From contig DAHVOF010000163.1 in the NCBI GenBank assembly GCA_027318945.1, positions 1 through 5,257 of the forward strand: DNA of 5,257 nt, in the 5' to 3' direction. Under the pieces are notes generated by a model, which saw only the letters and a program-made list of their open reading frames with translations, was not told where the DNA came from and did no database searches. The translations under genes and the position numbers were made by a program. Below are positions 1-5,123 of the stretch, in pieces. Positions within the stretch are counted from its first letter, which is position 1. Each line of letters begins with the position of its first letter. This DNA comes from Actinomycetota bacterium (GTDB lineage: Bacteria > Actinomycetota > Acidimicrobiia > Acidimicrobiales > Acidimicrobiaceae).

Positions 1-309
1 CCTCGGAGAAATACACTCCGGCGACGAATATTCAGGGTGGGCATGGTCGACGTAGTAACGGGCTCCATTAGTAAGAACGGCGTTAACCAGATGGCTTTCA
101 ACCTCAGAGGGAGGAAAACTTTCCCTGGCAAAACCTCTTGCATCGTTCCCCGGAGTCTCGTCAATGAAGTCCCAACCGACATTGCCGTGAAGCTCATTGA
201 TATACGCGTTGATCAGCATGCTAGAAGCGGATATCGGATTAGCATCGCGAATTCCGTGGACCGCGATGCCATATTCCGTCTCGATGCCACAGACTTTTGC
301 TACAGCCAT
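1..309 (-). CDS. dop: Dop, Pup deamidase/depupylase, N-terminal 103 residues (continues past left edge)
   Basis: Translating the minus strand from the ATG at 309-307 gives an open frame of 103 codons to the window edge, about a fifth of the usual ~500 residues. The Dop/PafA family is related to glutamine synthetase-type carboxylate-amine ligases. Dop deamidates the C-terminal Gln of Pup to Glu and also cleaves Pup from conjugated proteins in the cytoplasm. Seen here: GIETEYGI at residues 8-15, whose Glu residues bind ATP/Mg in this family; a segment at about 43-63 (GWDFIDETPGNDARGF) that matches the Dop-specific loop and argues against PafA; and YYVDHAHPEYSSPE at 85-98, with Asp88 in the catalytic-Asp position. 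The start is supported by AAGGTG five bases upstream (complement of 315-320). It follows arc on the same strand after 291 bp, the usual arc-dop order. Very confident in the family and in Dop rather than PafA. Confidence 0.96.
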   Translation of the reverse strand, partial: MAVAKVCGIETEYGIAVHGIRDANPISASSMLINAYINELHGNVGWDFIDETPGNDARGFARESFPPSEVESHLVNAVLTNGARYYVDHAHPEYSSPECISPR

Positions 310-600
310 ACCTGCACCTTACCGCTAACTGGCGCGTGAGAGTCGGCTACTTGTACACAAAACACGCAAACGCCAATAAATTTCCCCGACCCTCATTTTC
401 GGAGAAGGCACCGGCTGGATCTGCGTTAACACTGCTTACTCATGTGCTGGAGCCGGAACTCTCTGATATCCAGTCACACTTCCCTTCGTATCGAACTGGC
501 AGCATCACTGCATCACGGAATGCCGACGCGAATTTTCGACCTCGGATTCGAATGCGCACTCGCCCTACTCGACAGGAAATAGGAAATTATTCTCGACTGG
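310..600. other. arc-dop intergenic gap, no gene seen
   Basis: Between the arc stop codon and the dop start there are 291 bases with no convincing coding frame, RNA gene or strong hairpin. Short oddities are a tandem AGGAAAT pair (about 574-587, plus strand) and the palindrome ATTCGAAT (546-553). The gap is long enough for a separate dop promoter, but I could not pick a convincing -35/-10 pair; TTGGCG and TACAAG on the minus strand (about 350-376) are only 15 bases apart. Whether dop is cotranscribed with arc cannot be settled from the sequence. Confidence 0.5.
315..320 (-). promoter_or_regulatory. Shine-Dalgarno site of dop
   Basis: The minus strand reads AAGGTG, then five bases (CAGGT), then the ATG of dop. 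This supports starting Dop at MAVAKV, which is also where the family's N terminus normally begins. Confidence 0.6.
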
Positions 601-2358
601 CTAGAGATACTGGCCGGTTCCGACCTTTTCGATCGCTCTTCCACCGGAGGAGTCCGACCCTTCGGACACCAGAGTGCGAACATATACGATGCGCTCACCC
701 TTTTTACCTGATATCTTCGCCCAGTCGTCCGGATTGGTCGTGTTAGGAAGATCCTCGTGCTCCTTGTATTCCTTTGCAATCGACTGGATCAGGTCCGACG
801 TCCTGATCCCGGAAAAATCGCCAGAGATTGCTCTTTTGATCGCAAGTTTCTTTGCACGCCGAACGATATTTTCGATCATTGCTCCAGACGCGAAATCTTT
901 GAAGAAGAGAATCTCCTTATCACCGTTCTGGTACGTCACCTCCAAGAACCTGTTCGCTTCGTCGGTTCTGTACATTTCCTCAACTGTAGCCTCGATCATC
1001 GCCTTGATCGCCTTGTCCGGATCGCCGCCACCAATCGAATCAATCTCACCGCGATCGATCGGAAGATCCGCGGTCAAATACCTCGAGAAGATAGCCGCCG
1101 CACCGATCTCATTTGGCCGTTCAATCTTTATCTTCACGTCGAGCCTGCCTGGACGAAGGATTGCTGGGTCGATCAGATCCTCTCTATTAGAAGCCCCGAT
1201 CACTATCACATTTCGCAAAGCCTCAACTCCATCGATCTCCGCAAGCAGCTGTGGAACAATCGTTGATTCCATATCGGAACTAATTCCAGTTCCACGCGTC
1301 CGAAAAAGCGAATCCATCTCGTCGAAGAAGACAATTACCGGCACTCCCTCCTCTGACTTCTCCCTCGCTCTCTGAAACACCAACCGTAGCTGACGCTCGG
1401 TCTCGCCAACGTATTTGTTCAGCAGCTCCGGGCCTTTGATGTTTAGGAAATAGCTCCTCACGCTAGAGCTTTGGTTCAACGCTGCAACTTTCTTTGCAAG
1501 CGAATTCGCGACAGCTTTCGCGATCAAAGTCTTTCCGCAACCCGGCGGACCGTACAATAGTATTCCCTTGGGAGCCGGAAGCTTGTACTCTCCGAAGAGC
1601 GACCGGTGCAGAAATGGCAGTTCAACAGCGTCAGTTATCTCTTCGATCTGCCTATCCAATCCACCGACGTCATCATAGGTGACGTCAGGCACCTCCTCAA
1701 GAATCAACTCTTCAACCTCGGGACGAGGAAGCTTCTCGAGAAGCAGGCTGGTACGGGAGTCGAACAACAGGGTGTCCCCGACCCGGAGCTTTACATCCAA
1801 CAGGTCACCTGCGATTTCGGCAATTCTCTCCTCATCCGCCCGACCAACGATCAATGCACGTCCTTCGCCCTCGAACACGTCTTTCACTGTCACCACTTCT
1901 CCAACAATCTCTCTGCCACGGGCGTAAATGATCGTGAATGACTCGTTAAGTGCGACCTCTTGACCGGTTTTGAGCGAATCGAGCGCTATGTCGGGATGAA
2001 CTGCAACTCTCATCTTTCGTCCAGATGAGAAAATATCCGCCGTGTCATCGTCATTGGGTCCAAGAAAGATTCCGTATGCCGACGGAGGCTGTGTTAGCTT
2101 TTCAACCTCTTCACGCAGGGTGGCGATATGCTCCCTAGCCTGCTGCAGGGTGAATGTGAGCTTCTCATTTCTGGATATTGCCTGGGTCAGCTGGCCGTTC
2201 ACCTCGAGTAACTTTTCCTCGAGTGTGCGTACTCTTAGAGGTGCATCTTGAAGTCTTCGCCGCAAATCCTTGATCTCAGACTGGAGGGCGTTTACCTTCT
2301 CTTCGGCGGTAATCCCCGCGTCAAAGCTCATCTCTTCCCCATTACCATACTGCGACAT
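601..2358 (-). CDS. arc: ARC/Mpa, proteasome-activating AAA+ ATPase
   Basis: A 585-residue hexameric ATPase that recognises pupylated proteins, unfolds them and threads them into the 20S proteasome in the cytoplasm. Length is close to known actinobacterial ARC/Mpa proteins (about 590-610). Domains visible in order: N-terminal coiled coil with heptad-like Leu spacing (about 17-90), which binds Pup in this family; the tandem OB region (about 93-215); and the AAA module (about 225-530). Walker A is GPPGCGKT at 270-277, pore loop KYVG at 315-318, Walker B VIVFFDE at 341-347, sensor-1 Asn391 in GASNRED, and arginine-finger candidates Arg402 and Arg405 in ILRPGRLD. The protein ends in GTGQYL, the C-terminal tail with penultimate Tyr that docks into the 20S alpha ring. 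The ATG at 2358 is chosen because GGAGGTGAT lies seven bases from it; the next in-frame Met is residue 10. No key motif is missing. Upstream neighbour of dop; divergent from the ferredoxin. Confidence 0.97.
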   Translation of the reverse strand: MSQYGNGEEMSFDAGITAEEKVNALQSEIKDLRRRLQDAPLRVRTLEEKLLEVNGQLTQAISRNEKLTFTLQQAREHIATLREEVEKLTQPPSAYGIFLGPNDDDTADIFSSGRKMRVAVHPDIALDSLKTGQEVALNESFTIIYARGREIVGEVVTVKDVFEGEGRALIVGRADEERIAEIAGDLLDVKLRVGDTLLFDSRTSLLLEKLPRPEVEELILEEVPDVTYDDVGGLDRQIEEITDAVELPFLHRSLFGEYKLPAPKGILLYGPPGCGKTLIAKAVANSLAKKVAALNQSSSVRSYFLNIKGPELLNKYVGETERQLRLVFQRAREKSEEGVPVIVFFDEMDSLFRTRGTGISSDMESTIVPQLLAEIDGVEALRNVIVIGASNREDLIDPAILRPGRLDVKIKIERPNEIGAAAIFSRYLTADLPIDRGEIDSIGGGDPDKAIKAMIEATVEEMYRTDEANRFLEVTYQNGDKEILFFKDFASGAMIENIVRRAKKLAIKRAISGDFSGIRTSDLIQSIAKEYKEHEDLPNTTNPDDWAKISGKKGERIVYVRTLVSEGSDSSGGRAIEKVGTGQYL

Positions 2359-2361
2359 CCA

Positions 2362-2370
2362 ATCACCTCC
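2362..2370 (-). promoter_or_regulatory. Strong Shine-Dalgarno site of arc
   Basis: The minus strand carries GGAGGTGAT, a nearly full-length match to the 16S anti-Shine-Dalgarno. GGAGG ends seven bases before the ATG at 2358. It fixes the arc start and suggests efficient translation; it is clearly stronger than the sites of the other genes in the window. Confidence 0.85.
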
Positions 2371-2371
2371 C

Positions 2372-2736
2372 GATATTCACCAAACTACACCAATGAGAAT
2401 CCTTCCACAGAAGAGATTCATCCACTTTTTCGCAACGGTAGAACACTTGAACATAGAAAATCTGCCAAATGCTTTCGCCAACGAAAAATAGCTTGGTGTG
2501 AAATTTTCCGATGTCTCCACCAACACGCAACTCCGAAAAACCGATCGACTAGGACCTCTTTGAACCAATTGTGGGCCAAGCCCACTTAGCTCAACGCCGA
2601 AAATGCAGATTTCGAGCCGATGAACCAATCATCATGATTCGACCTAATTGCAAATGCTGCTGAGGTCCCCAGTCTCAACTCGAATGCTCACCCGCAATTA
2701 ATTCCAGAGCTTCGCAGTTTAGAGAGATTAACTTGT
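2372..2736. other. arc upstream region, no gene seen
   Basis: This stretch lies between the arc ribosome-binding site and the left end of the insertion remnant. No frame looks like a protein. It should hold the arc promoter, but no -35/-10 pair stands out; TTGGCG with a 17-base spacer to TTCTAT on the minus strand (about 2440-2468) is a weak option. It contains a perfect 6-bp hairpin GTGGGC-CAA-GCCCAC (2571-2585), the dyad AATCAT-C-ATGATT (2627-2639), and two copies of TGAACCAAT (2561-2569 and 2621-2629). These could be operator-like sites or remains of the ancestral spacer; nothing shows which. Confidence 0.45.
2571..2585. repeat. Short perfect hairpin GTGGGC-CAA-GCCCAC
   Basis: Six paired bases with a three-base loop, GC-rich stem, no T-run on either side. 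It lies about 215 bases upstream of the arc start. It could form a small hairpin in an arc leader or be an operator; no function is evident. Confidence 0.4.
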
Positions 2737-2758
2737 TCTCCCGCGTGAAGACGGGAGA
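2737..2758. repeat. IS200/IS605 left-end hairpin 1
   Basis: TCTCCCG (2737-2743) and CGGGAGA (2752-2758) are perfectly complementary around the 8-base loop CGTGAAGA. Hairpins of this form with a GTGAAGAC-like loop are typical of the ends of IS200/IS605-type elements, where TnpA binds them in single-stranded form. The stem is fully intact although the transposase gene beside it is not. Confidence 0.7.
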
Positions 2759-2762
2759 TTCC

Positions 2763-2786
2763 TGCCGTGCCGCGTAGCACGTGGCA
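2763..2786. repeat. IS200/IS605 left-end hairpin 2
   Basis: TGCC-GTGC (2763-2770) pairs with GCAC-GGCA (2777-2780 and 2783-2786), leaving a two-base GT bulge and the loop CGCGTA. It follows hairpin 1 by four bases, so the pair forms a compact structured left end or the start of a structured RNA leader upstream of tnpA. Confidence 0.5.
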
Positions 2787-2893
2787 ATTCCGGGTTTCCT
2801 GCTTTCAATGGGCTACGCCACAGTAAGCTGTCGTCTTACCGGCGCTCCACAGGCTGTCGCCGCCAGTCCGAACGAAGTTGCATCCCTTCAAGT

Positions 2894-3336
2894 ATGGCTC
2901 GCTACGACGAGATCCACAAACATATAGACATTGTATCTTCGTGCTCCACCTCAACTTGGTTTTCAGCAGCAAGTACCCCCACAAGGTGTCCGGTGACCCG
3001 CATCTGCGACGGGTAGAAGAGATCACGGGCTGCCTCCGAAGCCCTCGTGCGCGAGTTGACCGAGTTCAACAACGAGAGCAGTCATGTCCACCTTCTCACG
3101 AACTTCCCGCCAAAGGTCGCACCGAGCCCTCAGGTCGACAGGATCAAGAAATGGACATTCCGGAAACTCCGCCAGAACTTCCCGACCTGGTCCGGCAATA
3201 CCACCTACAGGACAAGCTCTAATCTCGGTCGTATTTCGCAGGATCGGTCGGAGGAGCACCCATCAGCATCCAGCGGCAGTACATCGAACGGCAGAATCGC
3301 CCTGACGAGCATAGGATGTTTTCACCTCCGGGCTGA
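2894..3336 (+). pseudogene. tnpA: Broken IS200-type TnpA transposase (Y1, HUH family)
   Basis: Family segments appear in order but in alternating frames. The ATG at 2894 opens MARYDEIHKH. An extra AT at about 2922-2925 shifts the frame to RHCIFVLHLNLVFSSKYPHKV (2926-2988) and VEEI. An indel near 3026-3035 moves to the frame of ELTEFNNESSHVHLLTNFPPKV, which holds the HUH motif (His-Val-His). A one-base loss near 3181 moves to PDLVRQYHLQDKL. Then TAA at 3220-3222 stands where the family usually has a Trp. The same frame continues with SYFAGSVGGAPIS and QRQYIERQNRP, the region of the catalytic Tyr, to TGA at 3334-3336. Rejoined length is about 147 residues, close to the usual ~140. The HUH and Tyr motifs survive, but no single frame could make an active protein. 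Same orientation as the ferredoxin. Confidence 0.88.
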
Positions 3337-3478
3337 AGGATTTGTGTGGAGCACTGGCAACCACTTGGGTAGCTTGGATCGGCTCCCACGCTGTCAGCCC
3401 AGCAGGCGACAACGCATTTTCAATGCCGTGGTCCTCGAAGTAGTCGACAAGGTTCAAACCAAAAAACAACCCGCATTT

Positions 3479-3506
3479 TTGATTTTTCCGCTGAACTTGG
3501 TAAAAT
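3479..3506 (+). promoter_or_regulatory. Candidate housekeeping promoter for the ferredoxin gene
   Basis: TTGATT (3479-3484) and TAAAAT (3501-3506) are separated by 16 bases, and TGG just before TAAAAT provides an extended -10. This matches the sigma-70/HrdB-type consensus at four of six and five of six positions. A transcript would begin around 3512-3514 and carry a leader of about 170 bases before the ferredoxin ATG. It is the best promoter-like sequence I found in the window, but a start nearer the gene cannot be ruled out. Confidence 0.5.
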
Positions 3507-3533
3507 CGCGCACAACTCCTAATGGCTAATCCT

Positions 3534-3547
3534 CAGGGAGTGCCCTG
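3534..3547 (+). repeat. Small leader hairpin CAGGG-AGTG-CCCTG
   Basis: A perfect five-base-pair stem with a four-base loop about 20 bases after the predicted transcription start of the ferredoxin. It is followed by GC-rich sequence with further weak pairing potential (TAGC at about 3550, GCTA at 3571-3574). It could be the first element of a structured leader; I recognise no known riboswitch. Confidence 0.3.
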
Positions 3548-3568
3548 CCTAGCGGAGCAGTTGGAGCC

Positions 3569-3612
3569 GTGCTAAAGTACGACGGTTTAACACAACATTG
3601 ATGTTACATTGT
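3569..3612. promoter_or_regulatory. Cluster of dyads upstream of the ferredoxin, possible operator
   Basis: Overlapping inverted repeats are packed here: GTGcTAAA (3569-3576) against TTTAaCAC (3586-3593) with one mismatch; AACAT-TG-ATGTT (3594-3605), perfect; and ATGT-T-ACAT (3601-3609), perfect. They lie between the promoter candidate and the gene, 75-115 bases before the ATG. Such a cluster is compatible with binding of a dimeric regulator or with a second promoter region, but the AT-rich context makes short dyads common, so this is tentative. Confidence 0.3.
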
Positions 3613-3671
3613 AGATAGTTTGTTGAATTCTGTAAGACTTAGAGCATTGATTCAAAAGCTTGATTTGTATT

Positions 3672-3677
3672 GAGAGG
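3672..3677 (+). promoter_or_regulatory. Shine-Dalgarno site of the ferredoxin gene
   Basis: GAGAGG lies eight bases before the ATG at 3686 and supports that start. There is no upstream in-frame extension with better support. Confidence 0.65.
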
Positions 3678-3685
3678 AATCGACT

Positions 3686-3925
3686 ATGAAGGTCTGGATA
3701 GACCAGGATCTCTGTACGGGAGATGGACTTTGCGAGGAGATTTGCCCTGACGTCTTCACGCTTCAGGATGACGGCATCGCATATGTCAAGGACAATGGTA
3801 ACATTTGCAATGACCCAGGTGGATCCGCACAGATGGCCCAGGTCCCGGGCGAACTAGAGGATGCAGTCACCGAAGCCTCGGAAGAGTGCCCCGGCGAGTG
3901 CATTTTCATCGAGTTTGACTGACTT
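3686..3925 (+). CDS. Small single-cluster ferredoxin
   Basis: A 78-residue, very acidic cytoplasmic electron carrier. It opens KVWIDQDLCTGDGLC, the usual start of actinobacterial 3Fe-4S/4Fe-4S ferredoxins, followed by PDVFTLQDDGIAYVK and ending in ECPGECIFIEFD. Cluster-binding candidates are Cys10, Cys16 and Cys68 (followed by Pro). Cys20, also followed by Pro, and Cys41 and Cys72 are additional. The spacing Cys10-x2-Asp13-x2-Cys16-x3-Cys20-Pro is that of Pyrococcus furiosus ferredoxin, where the Asp is the fourth ligand of a 4Fe-4S cluster and the Cys before Pro forms a disulfide. Many actinobacterial relatives have Ala at the position of Cys20 and hold a 3Fe-4S cluster. I recall related ferredoxins near trmI and arc in other actinobacteria, so the context is likely conserved. 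Convergent with trmI, divergent from arc. Electron donor and acceptor are unknown. Confidence 0.93.
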
Positions 3926-3978
3926 GCCGGCTTTTTGCAGCCTCGCCAGCCAGAAGTGCGCCGCATGTGAAATTTGAT

Positions 3979-4018
3979 TATCAAGACGCCGTTTTCCTGA
4001 GGTGGCGGCGTCTTGATA
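3979..4018. terminator. Perfect 13-bp inverted repeat between convergent ferredoxin and trmI
   Basis: TATCAAGACGCCG (3979-3991) is exactly complementary to CGGCGTCTTGATA (4006-4018), with a 14-base loop. It starts 53 bases after the ferredoxin stop and lies 28 bases beyond the trmI stop on the other strand, so it can serve both genes. No clear T-run follows on the plus strand; on the minus strand only ATCAAATTT follows. Terminators without T-runs are common in actinobacteria. The position and perfect pairing make a bidirectional terminator the best reading. Confidence 0.75.
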
Positions 4019-4046
4019 TGGTCTGGGACATTCTCAACCATCAAAG

Positions 4047-4967
4047 TCAATCGAAGTCGTGGCTTGGGATTTTAGCTTTCCCACGAATTCCCGAAAGAGC
4101 AGGTATATATCTTGCAAACGTCAGGAATCCGGTGTGTGCAACCATACGATGATCTGGCCTCACCGCCCTACCCTCGATGTACCATCCTCTTTCCAAGACC
4201 TCTAATGTCCGCACATAAGTGAACCCGGCAAAATCCAAGGAATGCTTGAACTGGGCCACCTGGTTGATCGACGTTTGATACGCGCACACTCTTGCACCGT
4301 CGACGAGCGCCCCACTAAGGTGAGGAACTACCCTCCACGGCTCCGGAAGATCCAATATAACTCGATCGAACCCTGTCTCGTCGATACCCGAGTAGATATC
4401 CTTTATCAATACCCTGTACGTGCCAACGATTCCCTTTCTCGGAAGCAAGGCCACGTTCTTTAAGGCAATCTCGGCAAAATCCTCCCTCACCTCGTAACCG
4501 GTGACACTCGCCCCAGCACGCACCAGAGCCATCGACATCGCACCTGAGCCAACACCCGCCTCTAAAACGTTCGCCCCAGGGAAAATATCTGCGTGAATCA
4601 GAATTGCCGCAACGTCCTTGGGATAAATCACCTGAGCTCCGCGTGGCATCTTCAGAATTGTGTCATCTAAGCCAGGAATTAGGGCAATAAAATGGGCGCC
4701 GGTATTGGTCGTGTAAAGAAAACCATCCGGTTTGCCGAGTAAATCATCGTGCAGCACATATCCCGCATGCGTATGGCTCTGACCTCCCTCCCTTAACTTG
4801 ATAAAGGCTTCACGCCCCTTCGAATCAATGAGAAGAGCCCTACAACCGGGCGCAAAAATGTCTATTGGCTCTGCAGACTCGCTTGGTTCCAGGAGGAACA
4901 CCTTTTCGGCTGGCGTAGAAACACCTTCCGATTGAACTCCCTCCACTTGAATGATACTTTCTTCCAT
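4047..4967 (-). CDS. trmI: TrmI, tRNA (adenine-58-N1)-methyltransferase
   Basis: A 306-residue SAM-dependent enzyme that methylates N1 of adenine 58 in the T-loop of tRNA, acting as a tetramer in this family; the mycobacterial homologue is Rv2118c (about 280 residues). Seen: a small N-terminal barrel region (about 37-105) with HTHAGYVLHDDLLG at 65-78; MPRGAQVIYPKD at 107-118, a family hallmark; SAM motif I VLEAGVGSGAMS at 134-145; the acidic ribose-binding residue Glu159 in YEVRED; DLPEPW at 206-211; and RPDHRMVAHTGFL at 270-282. The ATG at 4967 is preceded by TGAGG at five bases. This start leaves about 35 acidic residues ahead of the barrel that are absent from Rv2118c; GTG at residue 23 is an alternative but has no ribosome-binding site. 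Its placement upstream of the proteasome genes is the usual actinobacterial order. Confidence 0.95.
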   Translation of the reverse strand: MEESIIQVEGVQSEGVSTPAEKVFLLEPSESAEPIDIFAPGCRALLIDSKGREAFIKLREGGQSHTHAGYVLHDDLLGKPDGFLYTTNTGAHFIALIPGLDDTILKMPRGAQVIYPKDVAAILIHADIFPGANVLEAGVGSGAMSMALVRAGASVTGYEVREDFAEIALKNVALLPRKGIVGTYRVLIKDIYSGIDETGFDRVILDLPEPWRVVPHLSGALVDGARVCAYQTSINQVAQFKHSLDFAGFTYVRTLEVLERGWYIEGRAVRPDHRMVAHTGFLTFARYIPALSGIRGKAKIPSHDFD

Positions 4968-4972
4968 GGCAG

Positions 4973-4977
4973 CCTCA
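4973..4977 (-). promoter_or_regulatory. Shine-Dalgarno site of trmI
   Basis: The minus strand reads TGAGG, five bases (CTGCC), then ATG at 4967. It supports the longer TrmI start, including the acidic N-terminal extension. Confidence 0.5.
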
Positions 4978-5100
4978 TGATAGCGGATTGTATGGACCCT
5001 GCGGCATGGATTTCCTCAACAGACGAAGCCACTAAGTGCCTAAAGCACGAACCGTCGCGCCTTCGCCAAATTTTGCACACACACCGCCGCAAACCAACGC

Positions 5101-5123
5101 GTCGTACACGATATACCTACGAC
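5101..5123. terminator. Possible hairpin just after the right-edge gene
   Basis: GTCGTA (5101-5106) and TACGAC (5118-5123) pair perfectly over six bases with an 11-base loop, directly abutting the stop codon of the minus-strand partial gene. No good T-run follows on the minus strand. It could be a weak terminator separating that gene from trmI; the short stem keeps confidence low. Confidence 0.3.

Larger units (their letters stand above)
2737..3352 (+). mobile_element. Decayed IS200/IS605-family insertion sequence
   Basis: A degraded element lies between arc and the ferredoxin. Its left part shows two subterminal hairpins (2737-2758 and 2763-2786), followed by about 110 bases of leader, then a broken Y1-type (HUH) transposase gene tnpA in plus orientation. 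Just after tnpA, CCTCCGGGCTGAAGGA (3325-3340) resembles the right-end hairpin of such elements with its stem decayed. IS200/IS605 elements move as single-stranded DNA and have terminal hairpins rather than inverted repeats, and they make no target-site duplication, so exact ends cannot be fixed from this copy. No tnpB gene is recognised. The element did not interrupt either neighbouring gene. The right boundary given is approximate. Confidence 0.8.
3337..3685. other. Ferredoxin upstream region, no gene seen
   Basis: After the tnpA remnant there are about 350 bases without a convincing gene. The left half (to about 3455) is of unknown origin; minus-strand reading gives a 68-codon frame (3263-3469) resembling no family I know. 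The right half is AT-rich and holds a promoter candidate (3479-3506), a small hairpin CAGGG-AGTG-CCCTG (3534-3547), dyads around 3569-3612 and the ferredoxin ribosome-binding site. It reads as the control region of the ferredoxin gene. Confidence 0.5.

Noticed and set aside
37..339. Plus-strand open frame of 100 codons at the left edge
   Set aside because: Antisense to the clear Dop N terminus; the product resembles nothing and the Dop reading explains the region.
542..557. TTCGAATC-like T-loop suggesting a tRNA on the minus strand
   Set aside because: The flanking bases cannot form a five-pair T-stem, and no acceptor or anticodon arm can be placed around it.
674..1375. Long plus-strand open frame (233 codons) within arc
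   Set aside because: It lies wholly antisense to the strongly supported arc gene, has a low-complexity Ser/Ile-rich product and no ribosome-binding site or family resemblance. It is a shadow of arc codon use.
2440..2468. TTGGCG - 17 bases - TTCTAT as the arc promoter
   Set aside because: The -10 matches only three of six consensus positions and several equally weak pairs occur nearby, so no choice is justified.
2377..2628. Minus-strand 83-codon frame just upstream of arc
   Set aside because: No ribosome-binding site, no recognisable motif, and the region behaves like a spacer with short dyads. An unknown small protein cannot be excluded but is not supported.
2805..3026. Minus-strand 73-codon frame over the left end of the insertion element
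   Set aside because: It crosses the leader and tnpA start in antisense. A TnpB C-terminal tail was considered, but no conserved TnpB motif is visible.
2737..3352. CRISPR array or repeat-rich locus in the arc-ferredoxin spacer
   Set aside because: No repeat unit recurs at regular spacing; the hairpins and coding remnants are explained by an IS200/IS605 element.
3263..3469. Minus-strand 68-codon frame after tnpA, considered as a tnpB tail
   Set aside because: It has no zinc-ribbon Cys pairs or RuvC-like motif and overlaps the catalytic-Tyr end of the tnpA remnant. Nothing supports TnpB beyond being next to tnpA.
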